NCBI RefSeq assembly: GCF_003732275.1
Contig: NZ_MOBM01000039.1
Coordinates: 248,001 to 312,000 of the forward strand
Direction: 5' to 3'
DNA: 64,000 bases
Origin: Pseudomonas frederiksbergensis
GTDB lineage: Bacteria; Pseudomonadota; Gammaproteobacteria; Pseudomonadales; Pseudomonadaceae
Positions 50,983 through 59,855 of this stretch are shown here, in pieces; positions within the stretch are counted from its first letter, which is position 1, and every line of letters starts with the position of its first letter. A program made the translations under genes and the position numbers. The notes beneath the pieces are model-generated. The model was not told the origin of the DNA. It ran no database searches and saw only the letters and a program-made list of their open reading frames with translations.

Positions 50983-52041
50983 ATGAGCAAGCAACCCTCC
51001 CTGAGCTACAAGGACGCCGGTGTAGACATCGACGCCGGTGAAGCATTGGTCGAACGCATCAAGAGCGTCGCCAAGCGCACCGCGCGCCCGGAAGTCATGG
51101 GCGGCCTGGGCGGTTTCGGCGCCCTCTGCGAAATCCCGGCCGGTTACAAACAACCGGTGCTGGTATCGGGCACTGACGGCGTCGGCACCAAGCTGCGCCT
51201 GGCGCTGAACCTGAACAAGCACGACAGCATCGGCATCGATCTGGTTGCCATGTGCGTGAACGACCTGGTGGTCTGCGGCGCCGAGCCGCTGTTCTTCCTC
51301 GACTACTACGCCACCGGCAAACTGAACGTCGAAACCGCGACCCAGGTCGTGACCGGCATCGGCGCTGGCTGTGAACTGTCCGGCTGCTCCCTGGTCGGCG
51401 GCGAAACCGCTGAAATGCCTGGCATGTACGAAGGCGAAGACTACGACCTGGCCGGCTTCTGCGTCGGCGTCGTGGAAAAGTCCGAAATCATCGACGGTTC
51501 CAAAGTCGCTGCCGGCGATGCCCTGCTCGCCCTGCCGTCTTCCGGCCCGCACTCCAACGGCTACTCGCTGATCCGCAAGATCATCGAAGTGTCCGGTGCA
51601 GACATCGAAAACATCCAGCTCGACGGCAAACCGCTGACCGACCTGCTGATGGCCCCGACCCGCATCTACGTGAAGCCGCTGCTCAAGCTGATCAAAGACA
51701 CCGGTGCCGTCAAAGCCATGGCCCACATCACCGGTGGTGGCCTGCTGGACAACATCCCGCGCGTTCTGCCAAAAGGCGCGCAAGCGGTGGTTGACGTTGC
51801 AAGCTGGACTCGCCCTGCCGTGTTCGACTGGCTGCAAGAGAAAGGCAACGTCGATGAAAACGAAATGCACCGCGTGCTGAACTGCGGCGTCGGCATGGTT
51901 ATCTGCGTTGCTCAAGAGCACGTTGAAACCGCGCTGAACGTGTTGCGTGAAGCCGGCGAGCAGCCTTGGGTCATCGGTCAGATCGCCACCGCTGCCGAAG
52001 GCGCGGCCCAGGTTGAACTGAAGAACCTCAAGGCTCATTGA
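50983..52041 (+). CDS. purM: Phosphoribosylformylglycinamidine cyclo-ligase
   Basis: A 352-residue ATP-dependent enzyme of de novo purine synthesis (FGAM to AIR). MSKQPSLSYKDAGVDIDAGE begins the protein, GLGGFGALCEIP, SGTDGVGTKLRLAL and GGETAEMPGMYEGEDYDLAG are the ATP-binding blocks, and MAHITGGGLLDNIPRVLPKG the third. Homodimer of the PurM fold. ATG 50983 has AAAGG nine bases upstream and gives the family length. The stop overlaps the purN start (TGATG). Confidence 0.96.
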   Translation: MSKQPSLSYKDAGVDIDAGEALVERIKSVAKRTARPEVMGGLGGFGALCEIPAGYKQPVLVSGTDGVGTKLRLALNLNKHDSIGIDLVAMCVNDLVVCGAEPLFFLDYYATGKLNVETATQVVTGIGAGCELSGCSLVGGETAEMPGMYEGEDYDLAGFCVGVVEKSEIIDGSKVAAGDALLALPSSGPHSNGYSLIRKIIEVSGADIENIQLDGKPLTDLLMAPTRIYVKPLLKLIKDTGAVKAMAHITGGGLLDNIPRVLPKGAQAVVDVASWTRPAVFDWLQEKGNVDENEMHRVLNCGVGMVICVAQEHVETALNVLREAGEQPWVIGQIATAAEGAAQVELKNLKAH

Positions 52042-52691
52042 TGTCCCAGACCTGTGATGTGGTGGTGCTGTTGTCCGGCACCGGCAGTAACTTGCAGGCC
52101 TTGATCGACAGCACGCGGACCGGCGACAGCCCGGCCCGCATCGCTGCGGTGATCTCCAACCGCGCCGACGCCTACGGCCTGCAACGCGCCAGGGACGCGG
52201 GTATCGATACCCGCACCCTGGATCACAAGGCTTTCGAAGGTCGCGAGGCCTTCGATGCCGCGCTGATCGAACTGATCGACGCCTTCAACCCCAAACTCGT
52301 GGTACTGGCCGGTTTCATGCGCATTCTCAGCGCTGACTTCGTGCGCCACTATCAGGGTCGCCTGCTCAATATCCATCCCTCGCTGCTGCCCAAATACAAA
52401 GGGTTACACACCCATCAGCGCGCGCTGGAGGCCGGCGATACTGAACACGGCTGTTCCGTACACTTCGTCACCGAGGAACTCGATGGCGGACCACTGGTCG
52501 TACAGGCAGTAATACCGGTAGAGTTGCACGATTCGCCGCAGAGTCTGGCGCAGCGAGTCCATACCCAGGAACACCTGATCTACCCGATGGCCGTACGCTG
52601 GTTTGCTGAAGGTCGTTTATCACTCGATGAACAAGGTGCTTTACTGGATGGACAGTTACTCGCGGCCAGCGGCCACTTGATTCGAACCTAG
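52041..52691 (+). CDS. purN: Phosphoribosylglycinamide formyltransferase
   Basis: A 216-residue enzyme that formylates GAR using 10-formyl-THF. VVLLSGTGSNLQALID is the phosphate loop. RLLNIHPSLLPKYKGLHTHQ contains the catalytic Asn and His, and EELDGGPLVVQA the catalytic Asp, all conserved. ATG 52041 is used, the TTG three bases earlier is ignored. It is coupled to purM by a one-base overlap. Confidence 0.96.
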   Translation: MSQTCDVVVLLSGTGSNLQALIDSTRTGDSPARIAAVISNRADAYGLQRARDAGIDTRTLDHKAFEGREAFDAALIELIDAFNPKLVVLAGFMRILSADFVRHYQGRLLNIHPSLLPKYKGLHTHQRALEAGDTEHGCSVHFVTEELDGGPLVVQAVIPVELHDSPQSLAQRVHTQEHLIYPMAVRWFAEGRLSLDEQGALLDGQLLAASGHLIRT

Positions 52692-52699
52692 GAGATTTT

Positions 52700-53413
52700 A
52701 TGCGTCGCGCCCTGCTCTTCGCTTGCGCTCTGCTCGCCCTGCCGTTTGCGCAGGCCGCAGACCTTCAACCCTTCTCCGCCAGCTACACCGCCGACTGGAA
52801 ACAGCTGCCCATGAGCGGCACCGCCGAGCGCAGCCTGACCAAGCAAGCCAATGGCGCCTGGAAGCTCAGCTTCAAGGCGTCGATGATGATCGCCAGCCTG
52901 ACCGAAGAAAGCACCCTGACCCTGGACAAGGACACGCTGCTGCCACAGTCCTATCACTTCGAACGTGGCGGTCTGGGCAAAGCCAAGAAGGCTGATCTGG
53001 ATTTCGACTGGACCAACAAAATGGTCACCGGCACCGATCGCGGTGACGCCGTCAAGCTCCCACTCAACCGCGGCATGGTCGACAAGTCCACCTATCAACT
53101 GGCGCTGCAACATGATGTGGCCGCCGGCAAGAAAAGCATGAGTTATCAAGTCGTCGATGACGGCGAAGTCGATACCTATGACTTCCGCGTGCTGGGTTCG
53201 GAGAAAGTCGACACCAAGGCTGGCCAGATCGATGCGATCAAGGTCGAGCGCGTGCGCGATCCGACACAAAGCAAGCGCATCACCGTGCTGTGGTTCGCCA
53301 AGGACTGGGATTACCTGCTGGTTCGTTTGCAACAGGTCGAAACCGACGGCAAGGAGTACAACATCATGCTCCTCGACGGTACGGTCAACGGCAAGACGGT
53401 CAAAGGCAGCTGA
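52700..53413 (+). CDS. DUF3108 periplasmic protein
   Basis: A 237-residue exported protein with a signal peptide (LLFACALLALPFAQA). The body is all-beta, with SASYTADWKQLPMSGTAERS, TLDKDTLLPQSYHFERGGL and RVRDPTQSKRITVLWFAKDW as the DUF3108 pattern, possibly a lipocalin-like or LolA-like sheet. The function is unknown. TAGGAG lies before ATG 52700. It follows purN by eight bases, so is likely read with purMN, and ends at a strong terminator. Confidence 0.9.
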   Translation: MRRALLFACALLALPFAQAADLQPFSASYTADWKQLPMSGTAERSLTKQANGAWKLSFKASMMIASLTEESTLTLDKDTLLPQSYHFERGGLGKAKKADLDFDWTNKMVTGTDRGDAVKLPLNRGMVDKSTYQLALQHDVAAGKKSMSYQVVDDGEVDTYDFRVLGSEKVDTKAGQIDAIKVERVRDPTQSKRITVLWFAKDWDYLLVRLQQVETDGKEYNIMLLDGTVNGKTVKGS

Positions 53414-53427
53414 TCCGCAACGACATG

Positions 53428-53456
53428 AAAGCCCCGCAAACGCGGGGCTTTTTTTC
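53428..53456 (+). terminator. Terminator of the purM-purN-DUF3108 operon
   Basis: AAGCCCCGC and GCGGGGCTT flank AAAC, followed by a run of T. Confidence 0.92.
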
Positions 53457-53483
53457 GTCTGGCATTTGGCTGGGCGAGAGCGA

Positions 53484-53948
53484 TCAGCGCACGGTAAAGC
53501 GTTGCTGGGCCAGCAGACGGTCGCCCTGGAACACCATGAAACGCCATTCACCTGGAACGACTTCATGGCTTTCGGTGAACTCGTAAGCCATCAGGTCCTG
53601 CGGAGCACCGGGTACCAGTTTTTGAGTGACTTCCAGCTTGTCGTGACGCATGCCATCCGGAGTACGAATGCCCGGCGTTAAATAGAGCAAAGTCAACGGC
53701 TGATCTTCGGCGACCTTGCCGGCCAACTGGTAACGCATACCGAATTTGGTACCCAGTTTGGCAGGGACGACTTCGGTCTGCCGGATCTGTTCATTGCTGC
53801 AGCGCAAAACTCGCTCGCCCGATTGCAGCTCGGCTTTCGGGCCAGCGAATACACCGTATTCCACTGGGCCTTCGATGCGGACTTCGGCACTGGCCAGACC
53901 ACAGACGAACATCATTGTGGCCAGGGCGGCTAAACGGGTGAGGTGCAT
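53484..53948 (-). CDS. Exported DUF3859-like protein
   Basis: A 154-residue protein with a signal peptide (LAALATMMFVCGLASA). A beta-rich body follows: VEYGVFAGPKAELQSGERVL, LGTKFGMRYQLAGKVAEDQP, and WRFMVFQGDRLLAQQRFTVR at the end, which I believe fits DUF3859. No catalytic motif is visible. The start at 53948 fits a normal signal peptide. It is convergent with the DUF3108 gene and has no operon partner. Confidence 0.75.
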   Translation of the reverse strand: MHLTRLAALATMMFVCGLASAEVRIEGPVEYGVFAGPKAELQSGERVLRCSNEQIRQTEVVPAKLGTKFGMRYQLAGKVAEDQPLTLLYLTPGIRTPDGMRHDKLEVTQKLVPGAPQDLMAYEFTESHEVVPGEWRFMVFQGDRLLAQQRFTVR

Positions 53949-54167
53949 GGTGCGCTCCTTGATTGAGATGAGCGCGAGGGTATGACGCGGGGGTGACAGG
54001 ACGATGACAACTCTGAGCGCCTACAGGTTCTGCGTCTTGACTTAACGGCATTGGGGCAAGGTCAAATCCCCCGCCAAGAAAGTGGAACGCGAACTTGAAG
54101 GAATGCTCTATAACTTCAGGATCTTTTTTGATCGAATGTCTTTTTCCTACCGCCTGCGAGGTTTCCC

Positions 54168-54584
54168 ATGACTGTTACCGTCAATACTGTCTCCGCCGAA
54201 GGTTTTCGTCACAGCGTCCAGATCGATGACCACGAACTTTTTGCCGATGTGTCAAAAACCTCTGGCGGCGAAGGCACGGCGCCTGAACCACACGACTACT
54301 TCGACGCTGCCCTGGGTGCCTGCAAGGCTCTGACGCTGAAAATGTATGCCAAGAAAAAGGACATCCCGCTGACGGGCGTCGAGGTTGAGGTCACGCGCGA
54401 CAACAGTGAAGAGCAGAAAGGCAAATACGCCCTGCACGTCGAACTCACGCTCAAGGGTGTGCTCACCGACGCCCAGCGTGACGAACTGCACCGCGTGGCC
54501 GACCGCTGCCCGGTACACAAGCTGATGACCACTTCCGACATCAGCATCGAAACCCATCTGTCCGAAGGAGCCTTCAGCCAATAG
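54168..54584 (+). CDS. OsmC/Ohr family peroxiredoxin-like protein
   Basis: A 138-residue thiol protein. The two redox cysteines are in ALGACKALTLKMYAKKK and DRCPVHKLMTTS, spaced like OsmC/Ohr enzymes that reduce organic hydroperoxides. It belongs to the short YhfA-like group rather than Ohr. GAGG lies before the ATG. It precedes the pirin gene by 61 bases, perhaps co-transcribed. Confidence 0.9.
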   Translation: MTVTVNTVSAEGFRHSVQIDDHELFADVSKTSGGEGTAPEPHDYFDAALGACKALTLKMYAKKKDIPLTGVEVEVTRDNSEEQKGKYALHVELTLKGVLTDAQRDELHRVADRCPVHKLMTTSDISIETHLSEGAFSQ

Positions 54585-54645
54585 CGGCAAGGGCTGCGCA
54601 AGCGGGTTATGCTCCCTGCGTCACCCGCTCAGCCTGGAATGCACC

Positions 54646-55521
54646 ATGAACACTCCGCTCGTGATCCGCCCTCGCGCCGAAGATGTCGAAGGCCAGCCGA
54701 TTCTTCGCCCGTTGCCGTCAGCCAAATGCCGCAACGTCGGGCCTTTCGTGTTTTTCGACCACATGCTCGAAACCCGTTACCCGGCGGGCAAAGGCATGAA
54801 CATCCGTCAGCATCCGCATATCGGCCTGTCCACCCTCACCTACCTGTTCGAAGGGCAAATCCAGCACAAGGACAGCCTCGGCTCCGATCAGGTGGTGAAT
54901 GCCGGTGATGTCAGCTGGATGACGGCGGGAAGCGCAATTGCCCACGTCGAACGCACGCCCGAACCATTGAAAGACAGCGGCTTTACGATGCACGGCTTAC
55001 AGATCTGGCTGGCGTCACCCAAGGATCATGAACACGGCCCGGGACACTACAGCCACCATCCGGCGGCCACGCTGCCAATCAGCGATAACCTTGGCGTGAA
55101 AATACGGATGATCGCCGGGTCAGGCTTTTGCCTCGAATCGCCGGTACCGGTGCTTTCTCCTACGCTGTACGCCGAATTAAACCTGCAAACGGCGACCACA
55201 TTACTGATTCCCACCGAGCATGAAGAACGGGCACTGTATGTGCTGAGCGGTGAGGCGCAACTGGATGGCGAGCCGCTGGAGCCGTATTCGCTGGTGGTAT
55301 TGCCGGCCGGGGAAGAGATGACCTTGTTCGCCGAGAGCGACTGCCATGCCGTGCTGTTTGGTGGCGCACCACTGGATGGGCCGCGACGGATCAACTGGAA
55401 TTTCGTGGCCAGCGATCCGGCATTGATCGATGAAGCACGTCGGCGCTGGGCTGCCGGGGATTGGCCGACAGTGCCGGGGGAAAGTGAGCGGATCGAACTG
55501 CCTTTGGATCTTCGGCGTTAG
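54646..55521 (+). CDS. Pirin family protein
   Basis: A 291-residue bicupin. The iron-binding N-terminal cupin shows GPFVFFDHMLETRYPAGKGM, NIRQHPHIGLSTLTYLFEG with two His, and SAIAHVERTPEP where pirins have HSE. Many bacterial pirins have quercetin dioxygenase-like activity, and others act as redox regulators, so the role is open. The C-terminal cupin (AQLDGEPLEPYSLVVLPAGE) lacks metal ligands. A REP pair follows. Confidence 0.9.
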   Translation: MNTPLVIRPRAEDVEGQPILRPLPSAKCRNVGPFVFFDHMLETRYPAGKGMNIRQHPHIGLSTLTYLFEGQIQHKDSLGSDQVVNAGDVSWMTAGSAIAHVERTPEPLKDSGFTMHGLQIWLASPKDHEHGPGHYSHHPAATLPISDNLGVKIRMIAGSGFCLESPVPVLSPTLYAELNLQTATTLLIPTEHEERALYVLSGEAQLDGEPLEPYSLVVLPAGEEMTLFAESDCHAVLFGGAPLDGPRRINWNFVASDPALIDEARRRWAAGDWPTVPGESERIELPLDLRR

Positions 55522-55532
55522 TAACACCGCCA

Positions 55533-55623
55533 TCGCGAGCAGGCTCGCTCCCACAATGGATCGCACTCGTGCACAAATTCTGTGTGCACTGGAGATCTAA
55601 TGTGGGAGCGAGCCTGCTCGCGA
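55533..55623. repeat. Inverted REP pair, family A
   Basis: Arms at 55533-55555 and 55601-55623, with an inner GTGCACAAATTCTGTGTGCAC palindrome-like loop. It lies between convergent genes. Confidence 0.9.
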
Positions 55624-55668
55624 TGTGGCCCGCACTAACACCGAGAGTGCCGGGGCAAAAAACAGCGA

Positions 55669-56397
55669 TCAGCCCTTAAACACTTCATCCAGCAGATTGT
55701 GCATCGACATGAACGCACGAGCAGCGGTTTTCACGTCATACATCATCGTGCCCGGCACATTGGCATGGGGATCGGTGAACGAATGCACCGCACCGCCGTA
55801 GCTCAGCAACTGCCAATCCACACCAGCGGCATTCATTTCAGCTTCGAACGCCGGCAATTGCTCTTTCGGTACCAGCGGATCGGCCGCACCATGCAGCACC
55901 AGCACCGAGCCCTTGATGTTTTTTGCATCGGTCACGTTCGGCGTATCCAGCGAGCCATGGAACGACACCGCCGCTTTCACCGGCGCGCCGGCACGCGCCA
56001 ATTCCAGCGCGCAGCAACCACCGAAGCAGAAACCGAACGTCGCCAGTTTCGAGGTATCGACTGCCGCCTCGCCCTGCCCTTGCAGTTGTTCGAAAGCAGC
56101 CTGCATGCGTTTGCGCAGCAAGGCGCGGTCATTCTTCAACGGCATCATCGCCGCGCCTGCCTCATCGCCGCTCCGCGGACGAATCGACTGGCCGTAAAGG
56201 TCCGCGATCAACACCACGTAGCCCTTGGAGGCCACCGACTTGGCGATCTCTTCGGCACCGGCGCTGACGCCCATCCAGTTCGGCGCCATCAACAGGCCCG
56301 GGCGCGGGCCTTTATGGTCGGCATCGAAGGCCAATCGGCTTTCATGCGACTGACCGTCGATCTGATAGGCGACGGAACGAACAGTGATTTGGCTCAT
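55669..56397 (-). CDS. Dienelactone hydrolase family protein
   Basis: A 242-residue alpha/beta hydrolase. The nucleophile elbow GFCFGGCCALELARAG has cysteine, as in dienelactone hydrolases. The acid is in GAADPLVPKEQL, and the His in GGAVHSFTDPHAN. The family acts on lactones or esters, here unknown. It is monocistronic and followed by a REP pair. Confidence 0.92.
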   Translation of the reverse strand: MSQITVRSVAYQIDGQSHESRLAFDADHKGPRPGLLMAPNWMGVSAGAEEIAKSVASKGYVVLIADLYGQSIRPRSGDEAGAAMMPLKNDRALLRKRMQAAFEQLQGQGEAAVDTSKLATFGFCFGGCCALELARAGAPVKAAVSFHGSLDTPNVTDAKNIKGSVLVLHGAADPLVPKEQLPAFEAEMNAAGVDWQLLSYGGAVHSFTDPHANVPGTMMYDVKTAARAFMSMHNLLDEVFKG

Positions 56398-56430
56398 GAC
56401 TAACTCCCAGTAAAAAAGCCCCAGAATGAA

Positions 56431-56457
56431 AAAACCCGCCGAAGCGGGTTTTTTTTA
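56431..56457 (-). terminator. Terminator after htpG
   Basis: AACCCGC and GCGGGTT around CGAA, with A- and T-runs on both sides, so it works in both directions. It lies 10 bases after the htpG stop. Confidence 0.9.
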
Positions 56458-56465
56458 CAACGCGG

Positions 56466-58370
56466 TTAAACCGACAGTTCAACCAGCAGCTTGTTCAGAC
56501 GGCGCACATAAGCGGCCGGGTCTTTCAAGCTGTCGCCGGCCGCCAGGGCCGCCTGATCGAACAGAATGTGCGACAGGTCGCCGAAGCGCTCGTCGCTCTG
56601 CTCGTTGTCGAGTTTCTCGATCAGCGGGTGAGCCGGGTTGAATTCGAAGATCGGCTTCGAATCCGGAACCTTCTGACCACTGGCTTCCAGGATCTGACGC
56701 ATTTGCAGGCCCAGGTCCTGCTCGCCGATGGCCAGAATCGCCGGGGAATCGGTCAGACGGTGAGAAACCCGCACTTCAGCAACGGAGTCGCCCAAAGCGG
56801 TCTTGAGACGCTCAACCAGGCCTTCTTTGGACTTGGCGACTTCTTCCGCGGCTTTCTTGTCTTCTTCCGAATCCAGATTGCCGAGGTCCAGGTCACCGCG
56901 TGCCACGTCGACAAAGCTCTTGCCGTCGAAGTCGTTGAGGTAGCTCATCAGCCACTCGTCGATGCGGTCGGTCAGCAGCAGCACTTCGATGCCTTTCTTG
57001 CGGAAGACTTCCAGGTGCGGGCTGTTTTTGACTTGCGCGTAGGTTTCGCCGGTCAGGTAGTAGATCTTGTCCTGACCTTCCTTGGCGCGGGCCAGATAGT
57101 CGACCAGACCTACAACCTGCTCACCGTCATCGCCCTGAGTGGACGCGAAACGCAGCAGGCCAGCAATTTTCTCTTTGTTGGCGAAGTCTTCTGCCGGGCC
57201 TTCTTTCATGACCTGGCCGAAGTTCTTCCAGAAGCCTTTGTATTGCTCAGGCTCGTTCTTCGCCAGTTTTTCCAGCATGTCCAGAACGCGCTTGGTCAGC
57301 GCCGACTTCATGGAGTCGATGATCGGGTCTTTCTGCAGGATTTCCCGCGACACGTTCAGCGACAGGTCGTTGGAGTCGACCACGCCTTTGATGAAGCGCA
57401 GGTACAGCGGCAGGAACGACTCGGCCTGATCCATGACGAACACACGCTGCACGTACAGCTTCAGGCCTTTCGGCGCTTCACGCTGGTACAGGTCGAACGG
57501 AGCACGGGTCGGCACATAAAGCAGCGAGGTGTACTCGAGCTTGCCTTCGACCTTGTTGTGGCTCCAGCTCAGCGGGTTTTCGAAATCGTGAGCAACGTGT
57601 TTGTAGAACTCCTGGTATTCCTCGTCTTTTACTTCAGTGCGAGGACGGGTCCACAGGGCGCTGGCGCGGTTGACGGTTTCCCATTCAACGGCCGGTTGCT
57701 CTTCACCTTCGACGGCTGCCACTTCTTTCGGCAACTCGATCGGCAAGGCGATGTGGTCGGAGTACTTCTTGATAATGTTGCGCAGACGCCAGCCATCGGC
57801 GAACTCGTCTTCAGCGGATTTCAGGTGCAGGACGATGCGGGTACCACGGTCGGCTTTCTCGACAGTGGAAATTTCGAACTCGCCTTCGCCCTTGGACGAC
57901 CAATGCACACCTTCGCTGGCAGCGAGGCCAGCACGGCGGCTGAATACATCAACTTTATCGGCGACGATGAAAGCCGAGTAAAAACCAACACCGAATTGAC
58001 CGATCAGGTGCGAGTCTTTTTTCTGATCACCAGACAGGTGTTTCATGAAGTCGGCAGTGCCGGACTTGGCGATGGTGCCCAGATGGGTGACCGCGTCTTC
58101 GCGGCTCATGCCGATGCCGTTGTCTTCGAGGGTGACGGTTTTAGCGTCTTTGTCGAAGCTCACACGGATTTTCAGTTCAGCGCCGCCTTCCAGCAATTCA
58201 GGCTTGGCCAGCGCTTCAAAGCGTAATTTGTCGACAGCGTCAGAGGCGTTCGAGATCAATTCGCGAAGGAAAATTTCCTTGTTGGAATACAGCGAATGGA
58301 TCATGAGGTGCAGCAGTTGCTTCACCTCGGTCTGGAAGCCCAGGGTTTCCTTTTGAGTTTCCACACTCAT
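56466..58370 (-). CDS. htpG: Molecular chaperone HtpG (Hsp90)
   Basis: A 634-residue ATP-dependent chaperone. The N-terminal GHKL domain has IFLRELISNASDAVDKLR, TLEDNGIGMSREDAVTHLG and SHLIGQFGVGFYSAFIVAD. The middle domain has the catalytic arginine region LNVSREILQ. The C-terminal dimerisation domain ends RLNKLLVELSV. ATG 58370 gives the family start MSVETQKETLGFQTEVKQLL; ATG 58376 is also possible. A sigma-32 promoter is seen 68 bases upstream. Confidence 0.97.
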   Translation of the reverse strand: MSVETQKETLGFQTEVKQLLHLMIHSLYSNKEIFLRELISNASDAVDKLRFEALAKPELLEGGAELKIRVSFDKDAKTVTLEDNGIGMSREDAVTHLGTIAKSGTADFMKHLSGDQKKDSHLIGQFGVGFYSAFIVADKVDVFSRRAGLAASEGVHWSSKGEGEFEISTVEKADRGTRIVLHLKSAEDEFADGWRLRNIIKKYSDHIALPIELPKEVAAVEGEEQPAVEWETVNRASALWTRPRTEVKDEEYQEFYKHVAHDFENPLSWSHNKVEGKLEYTSLLYVPTRAPFDLYQREAPKGLKLYVQRVFVMDQAESFLPLYLRFIKGVVDSNDLSLNVSREILQKDPIIDSMKSALTKRVLDMLEKLAKNEPEQYKGFWKNFGQVMKEGPAEDFANKEKIAGLLRFASTQGDDGEQVVGLVDYLARAKEGQDKIYYLTGETYAQVKNSPHLEVFRKKGIEVLLLTDRIDEWLMSYLNDFDGKSFVDVARGDLDLGNLDSEEDKKAAEEVAKSKEGLVERLKTALGDSVAEVRVSHRLTDSPAILAIGEQDLGLQMRQILEASGQKVPDSKPIFEFNPAHPLIEKLDNEQSDERFGDLSHILFDQAALAAGDSLKDPAAYVRRLNKLLVELSV

Positions 58371-58437
58371 GGTCATCAAACTCCAATCAGATGGCATAAG
58401 CCGCGACCTTGAGGTCGGCGGCGGGTTGTCCTCAGAG

Positions 58438-58463
58438 TTGGGGGCTGAGATCAGGATTTCAAG
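58438..58463 (-). promoter_or_regulatory. Sigma-32 heat-shock promoter of htpG
   Basis: On the minus strand CTTGAAA, 13 bases, CCCCAA, close to the consensus CTTGAAA-N11-15-CCCCATNT. It overlaps the end of the upstream thioesterase gene. Confidence 0.8.
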
Positions 58464-58903
58464 GGCTCTTCGATTTTGAAGTGAGCGCGGGCCGTGGCAA
58501 TGGGCTCGGCTTCGGTGCTTTGCCAGGCGGTAATTGCCACATTTGCCACCCGGCGCCCTTGTCGACATACCTGGCATCTGGCCCAGGTATCGCGAAACTG
58601 CCCTGCGCGCAGGTAGTCGAGGGAAAAGTCGATAATCTTCGGCACACCGGGCGAGCCGGTGAAGATCAGCAGGTGCAGTGCCGCCGAGAGTTCCATGAAG
58701 CCGGCAATCACCCCGCCATGAATCGCTGGCAATAAAGGATTACCAATGTTGTCCTTGTTGGCCGGCAGACGAAACAGCAGCTCATCCCCAACACGCGAGC
58801 ATTCAACGCCGATCAGCCTGGCGTAGGGAATCAGGTCCAGCAGCGAGGCGTAGTCCCCCTGCGCATGGGCCTGTTGAAGTTGCTCCTTGAACGTGTCGGT
58901 CAT
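58451..58903 (-). CDS. PaaI-family hotdog thioesterase
   Basis: A 150-residue hotdog-fold protein. The motif region is LLPAIHGGVIAGFMELSAAL, where HGG is the family signature, followed by the strand FSLDYLRAG. Acyl-CoA or phenylacyl-CoA hydrolysis is the family norm, with the substrate unknown. It is coupled to a second thioesterase gene by ATGA (58900-58903). Its 3' end carries the htpG promoter. Confidence 0.9.
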   Translation of the reverse strand: MTDTFKEQLQQAHAQGDYASLLDLIPYARLIGVECSRVGDELLFRLPANKDNIGNPLLPAIHGGVIAGFMELSAALHLLIFTGSPGVPKIIDFSLDYLRAGQFRDTWARCQVCRQGRRVANVAITAWQSTEAEPIATARAHFKIEEPLKS

Positions 58904-59376
58904 TTCACACCTCCGGTGATGGCACCGGCAAAACCTTTGGTGCCTTTGATGCTCTTGCCCATGCGCATGAAGGTGCCCACCACATGGGCGATGGGCTGTT
59001 CGGGGTCGTCCTGATAGGCAAAACCACGCGCAAAGATTACGTCGGTGGTCACTCGGTAGCATTGGGCGAAACCGTACACGTCCTTGTGCGGCTCGGCGGC
59101 ATGCATGTAGTCGATGCGCAAGTCGAGCGTCGGACAGACCTCGAACTCGGGCAGCACGCAAAGGGTGGCCATGCCACAGGCAGTGTCCATCAGCGAGGTC
59201 AGCGCCCCGCCATGAATCACCCCGGTTTGCGGGTTACCGACGATCTGCGGGCTGTACGGCAAAATCACCGTCAATCCTTCGCTGCTGGCGCTGTGAACGC
59301 GCATGCCGAGTACCTGACAATGCCGCAATGCCGACAGGAATCGCGTCGCACGCTCAAAAACGGGGTTTTCGGCCAT
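58900..59376 (-). CDS. PaaI-family hotdog thioesterase (upstream member)
   Basis: A 158-residue hotdog protein. QTGVIHGGALTSLMDTACGM has the HGG signature and a following Asp, the likely catalytic acid. PTLDLRIDYMHAAEP is the second strand. The two adjacent thioesterases may form a heteromer or have divergent substrates. It is divergent from the AlgU-type lipoprotein gene. Confidence 0.9.
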   Translation of the reverse strand: MAENPVFERATRFLSALRHCQVLGMRVHSASSEGLTVILPYSPQIVGNPQTGVIHGGALTSLMDTACGMATLCVLPEFEVCPTLDLRIDYMHAAEPHKDVYGFAQCYRVTTDVIFARGFAYQDDPEQPIAHVVGTFMRMGKSIKGTKGFAGAITGGVK

Positions 59377-59467
59377 TTGATAAAACTCTTCTTATGTCTG
59401 GGCAAAGTAGCGGGCTAGAAGGCAAAAGTTCCGCAGCAAAACAAACTTATATATCTGTGTGAATTGA

Positions 59468-59496
59468 GGAACTTAACCCTATTCGCCGTGCTCGAA
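59468..59496 (+). promoter_or_regulatory. AlgU (sigma-E)-like promoter
   Basis: GGAACTT (59468-59474), 17 bases, TCGAA (59492-59496), resembling GAACTT-N16/17-TCTGA. It lies 37 bases before the small lipoprotein's start. Confidence 0.6.
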
Positions 59497-59532
59497 AGGC
59501 CAGTAGATATTTTCCATAAGGAGAAACACCCC

Positions 59533-59778
59533 ATGCGTAAGACTTTAGCTATTGCCTTGATGTTGACCGCTTCCCTCGGTCTCGCTGCTTGCGATAAAAA
59601 ATCCGAGGACAAAGCTCAAGATGCTAACCAACATGCCGAGCAAGCTCAGGAAAAAATGAGCGAAGCTCAGGATAAAGTGAACGACGCAGCAAAAGAAAAC
59701 GCCGAAGCTGCCAAAGCTCAGGCCGAATCGAACGCAGCAGCGACAAAAGAAGCCGCGCCAGAAGCACCTAAAAACTAA
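59533..59778 (+). CDS. Small Ala/Glu/Lys-rich lipoprotein, probably envelope-stress inducible
   Basis: An 81-residue exported protein. The lipobox is SLGLAACDKK (Cys20). The rest is a single charged helix rich in A, E, K, Q and N with coiled-coil heptads, without a domain. AAGGAG lies before ATG 59533. The AlgU-like promoter and strong terminator indicate a highly expressed monocistron. The shape resembles Lpp-like or osmotic-stress lipoproteins. The function is unknown. Confidence 0.85.
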   Translation: MRKTLAIALMLTASLGLAACDKKSEDKAQDANQHAEQAQEKMSEAQDKVNDAAKENAEAAKAQAESNAAATKEAAPEAPKN

Positions 59779-59791
59779 AAGCGTTTTTAGT

Positions 59792-59830
59792 GATAAAAGA
59801 AAACCCGCCAAGTGCGGGTTTTCTTTTATC
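59792..59830. terminator. Bidirectional terminator
   Basis: GATAAAAGAAAACCCGC and its exact complement flank CAAGT, with A/T-runs both ways, between convergent genes. Confidence 0.9.
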
Positions 59831-59855
59831 TGCGGCTTTTATTTGCAATGCAGTA

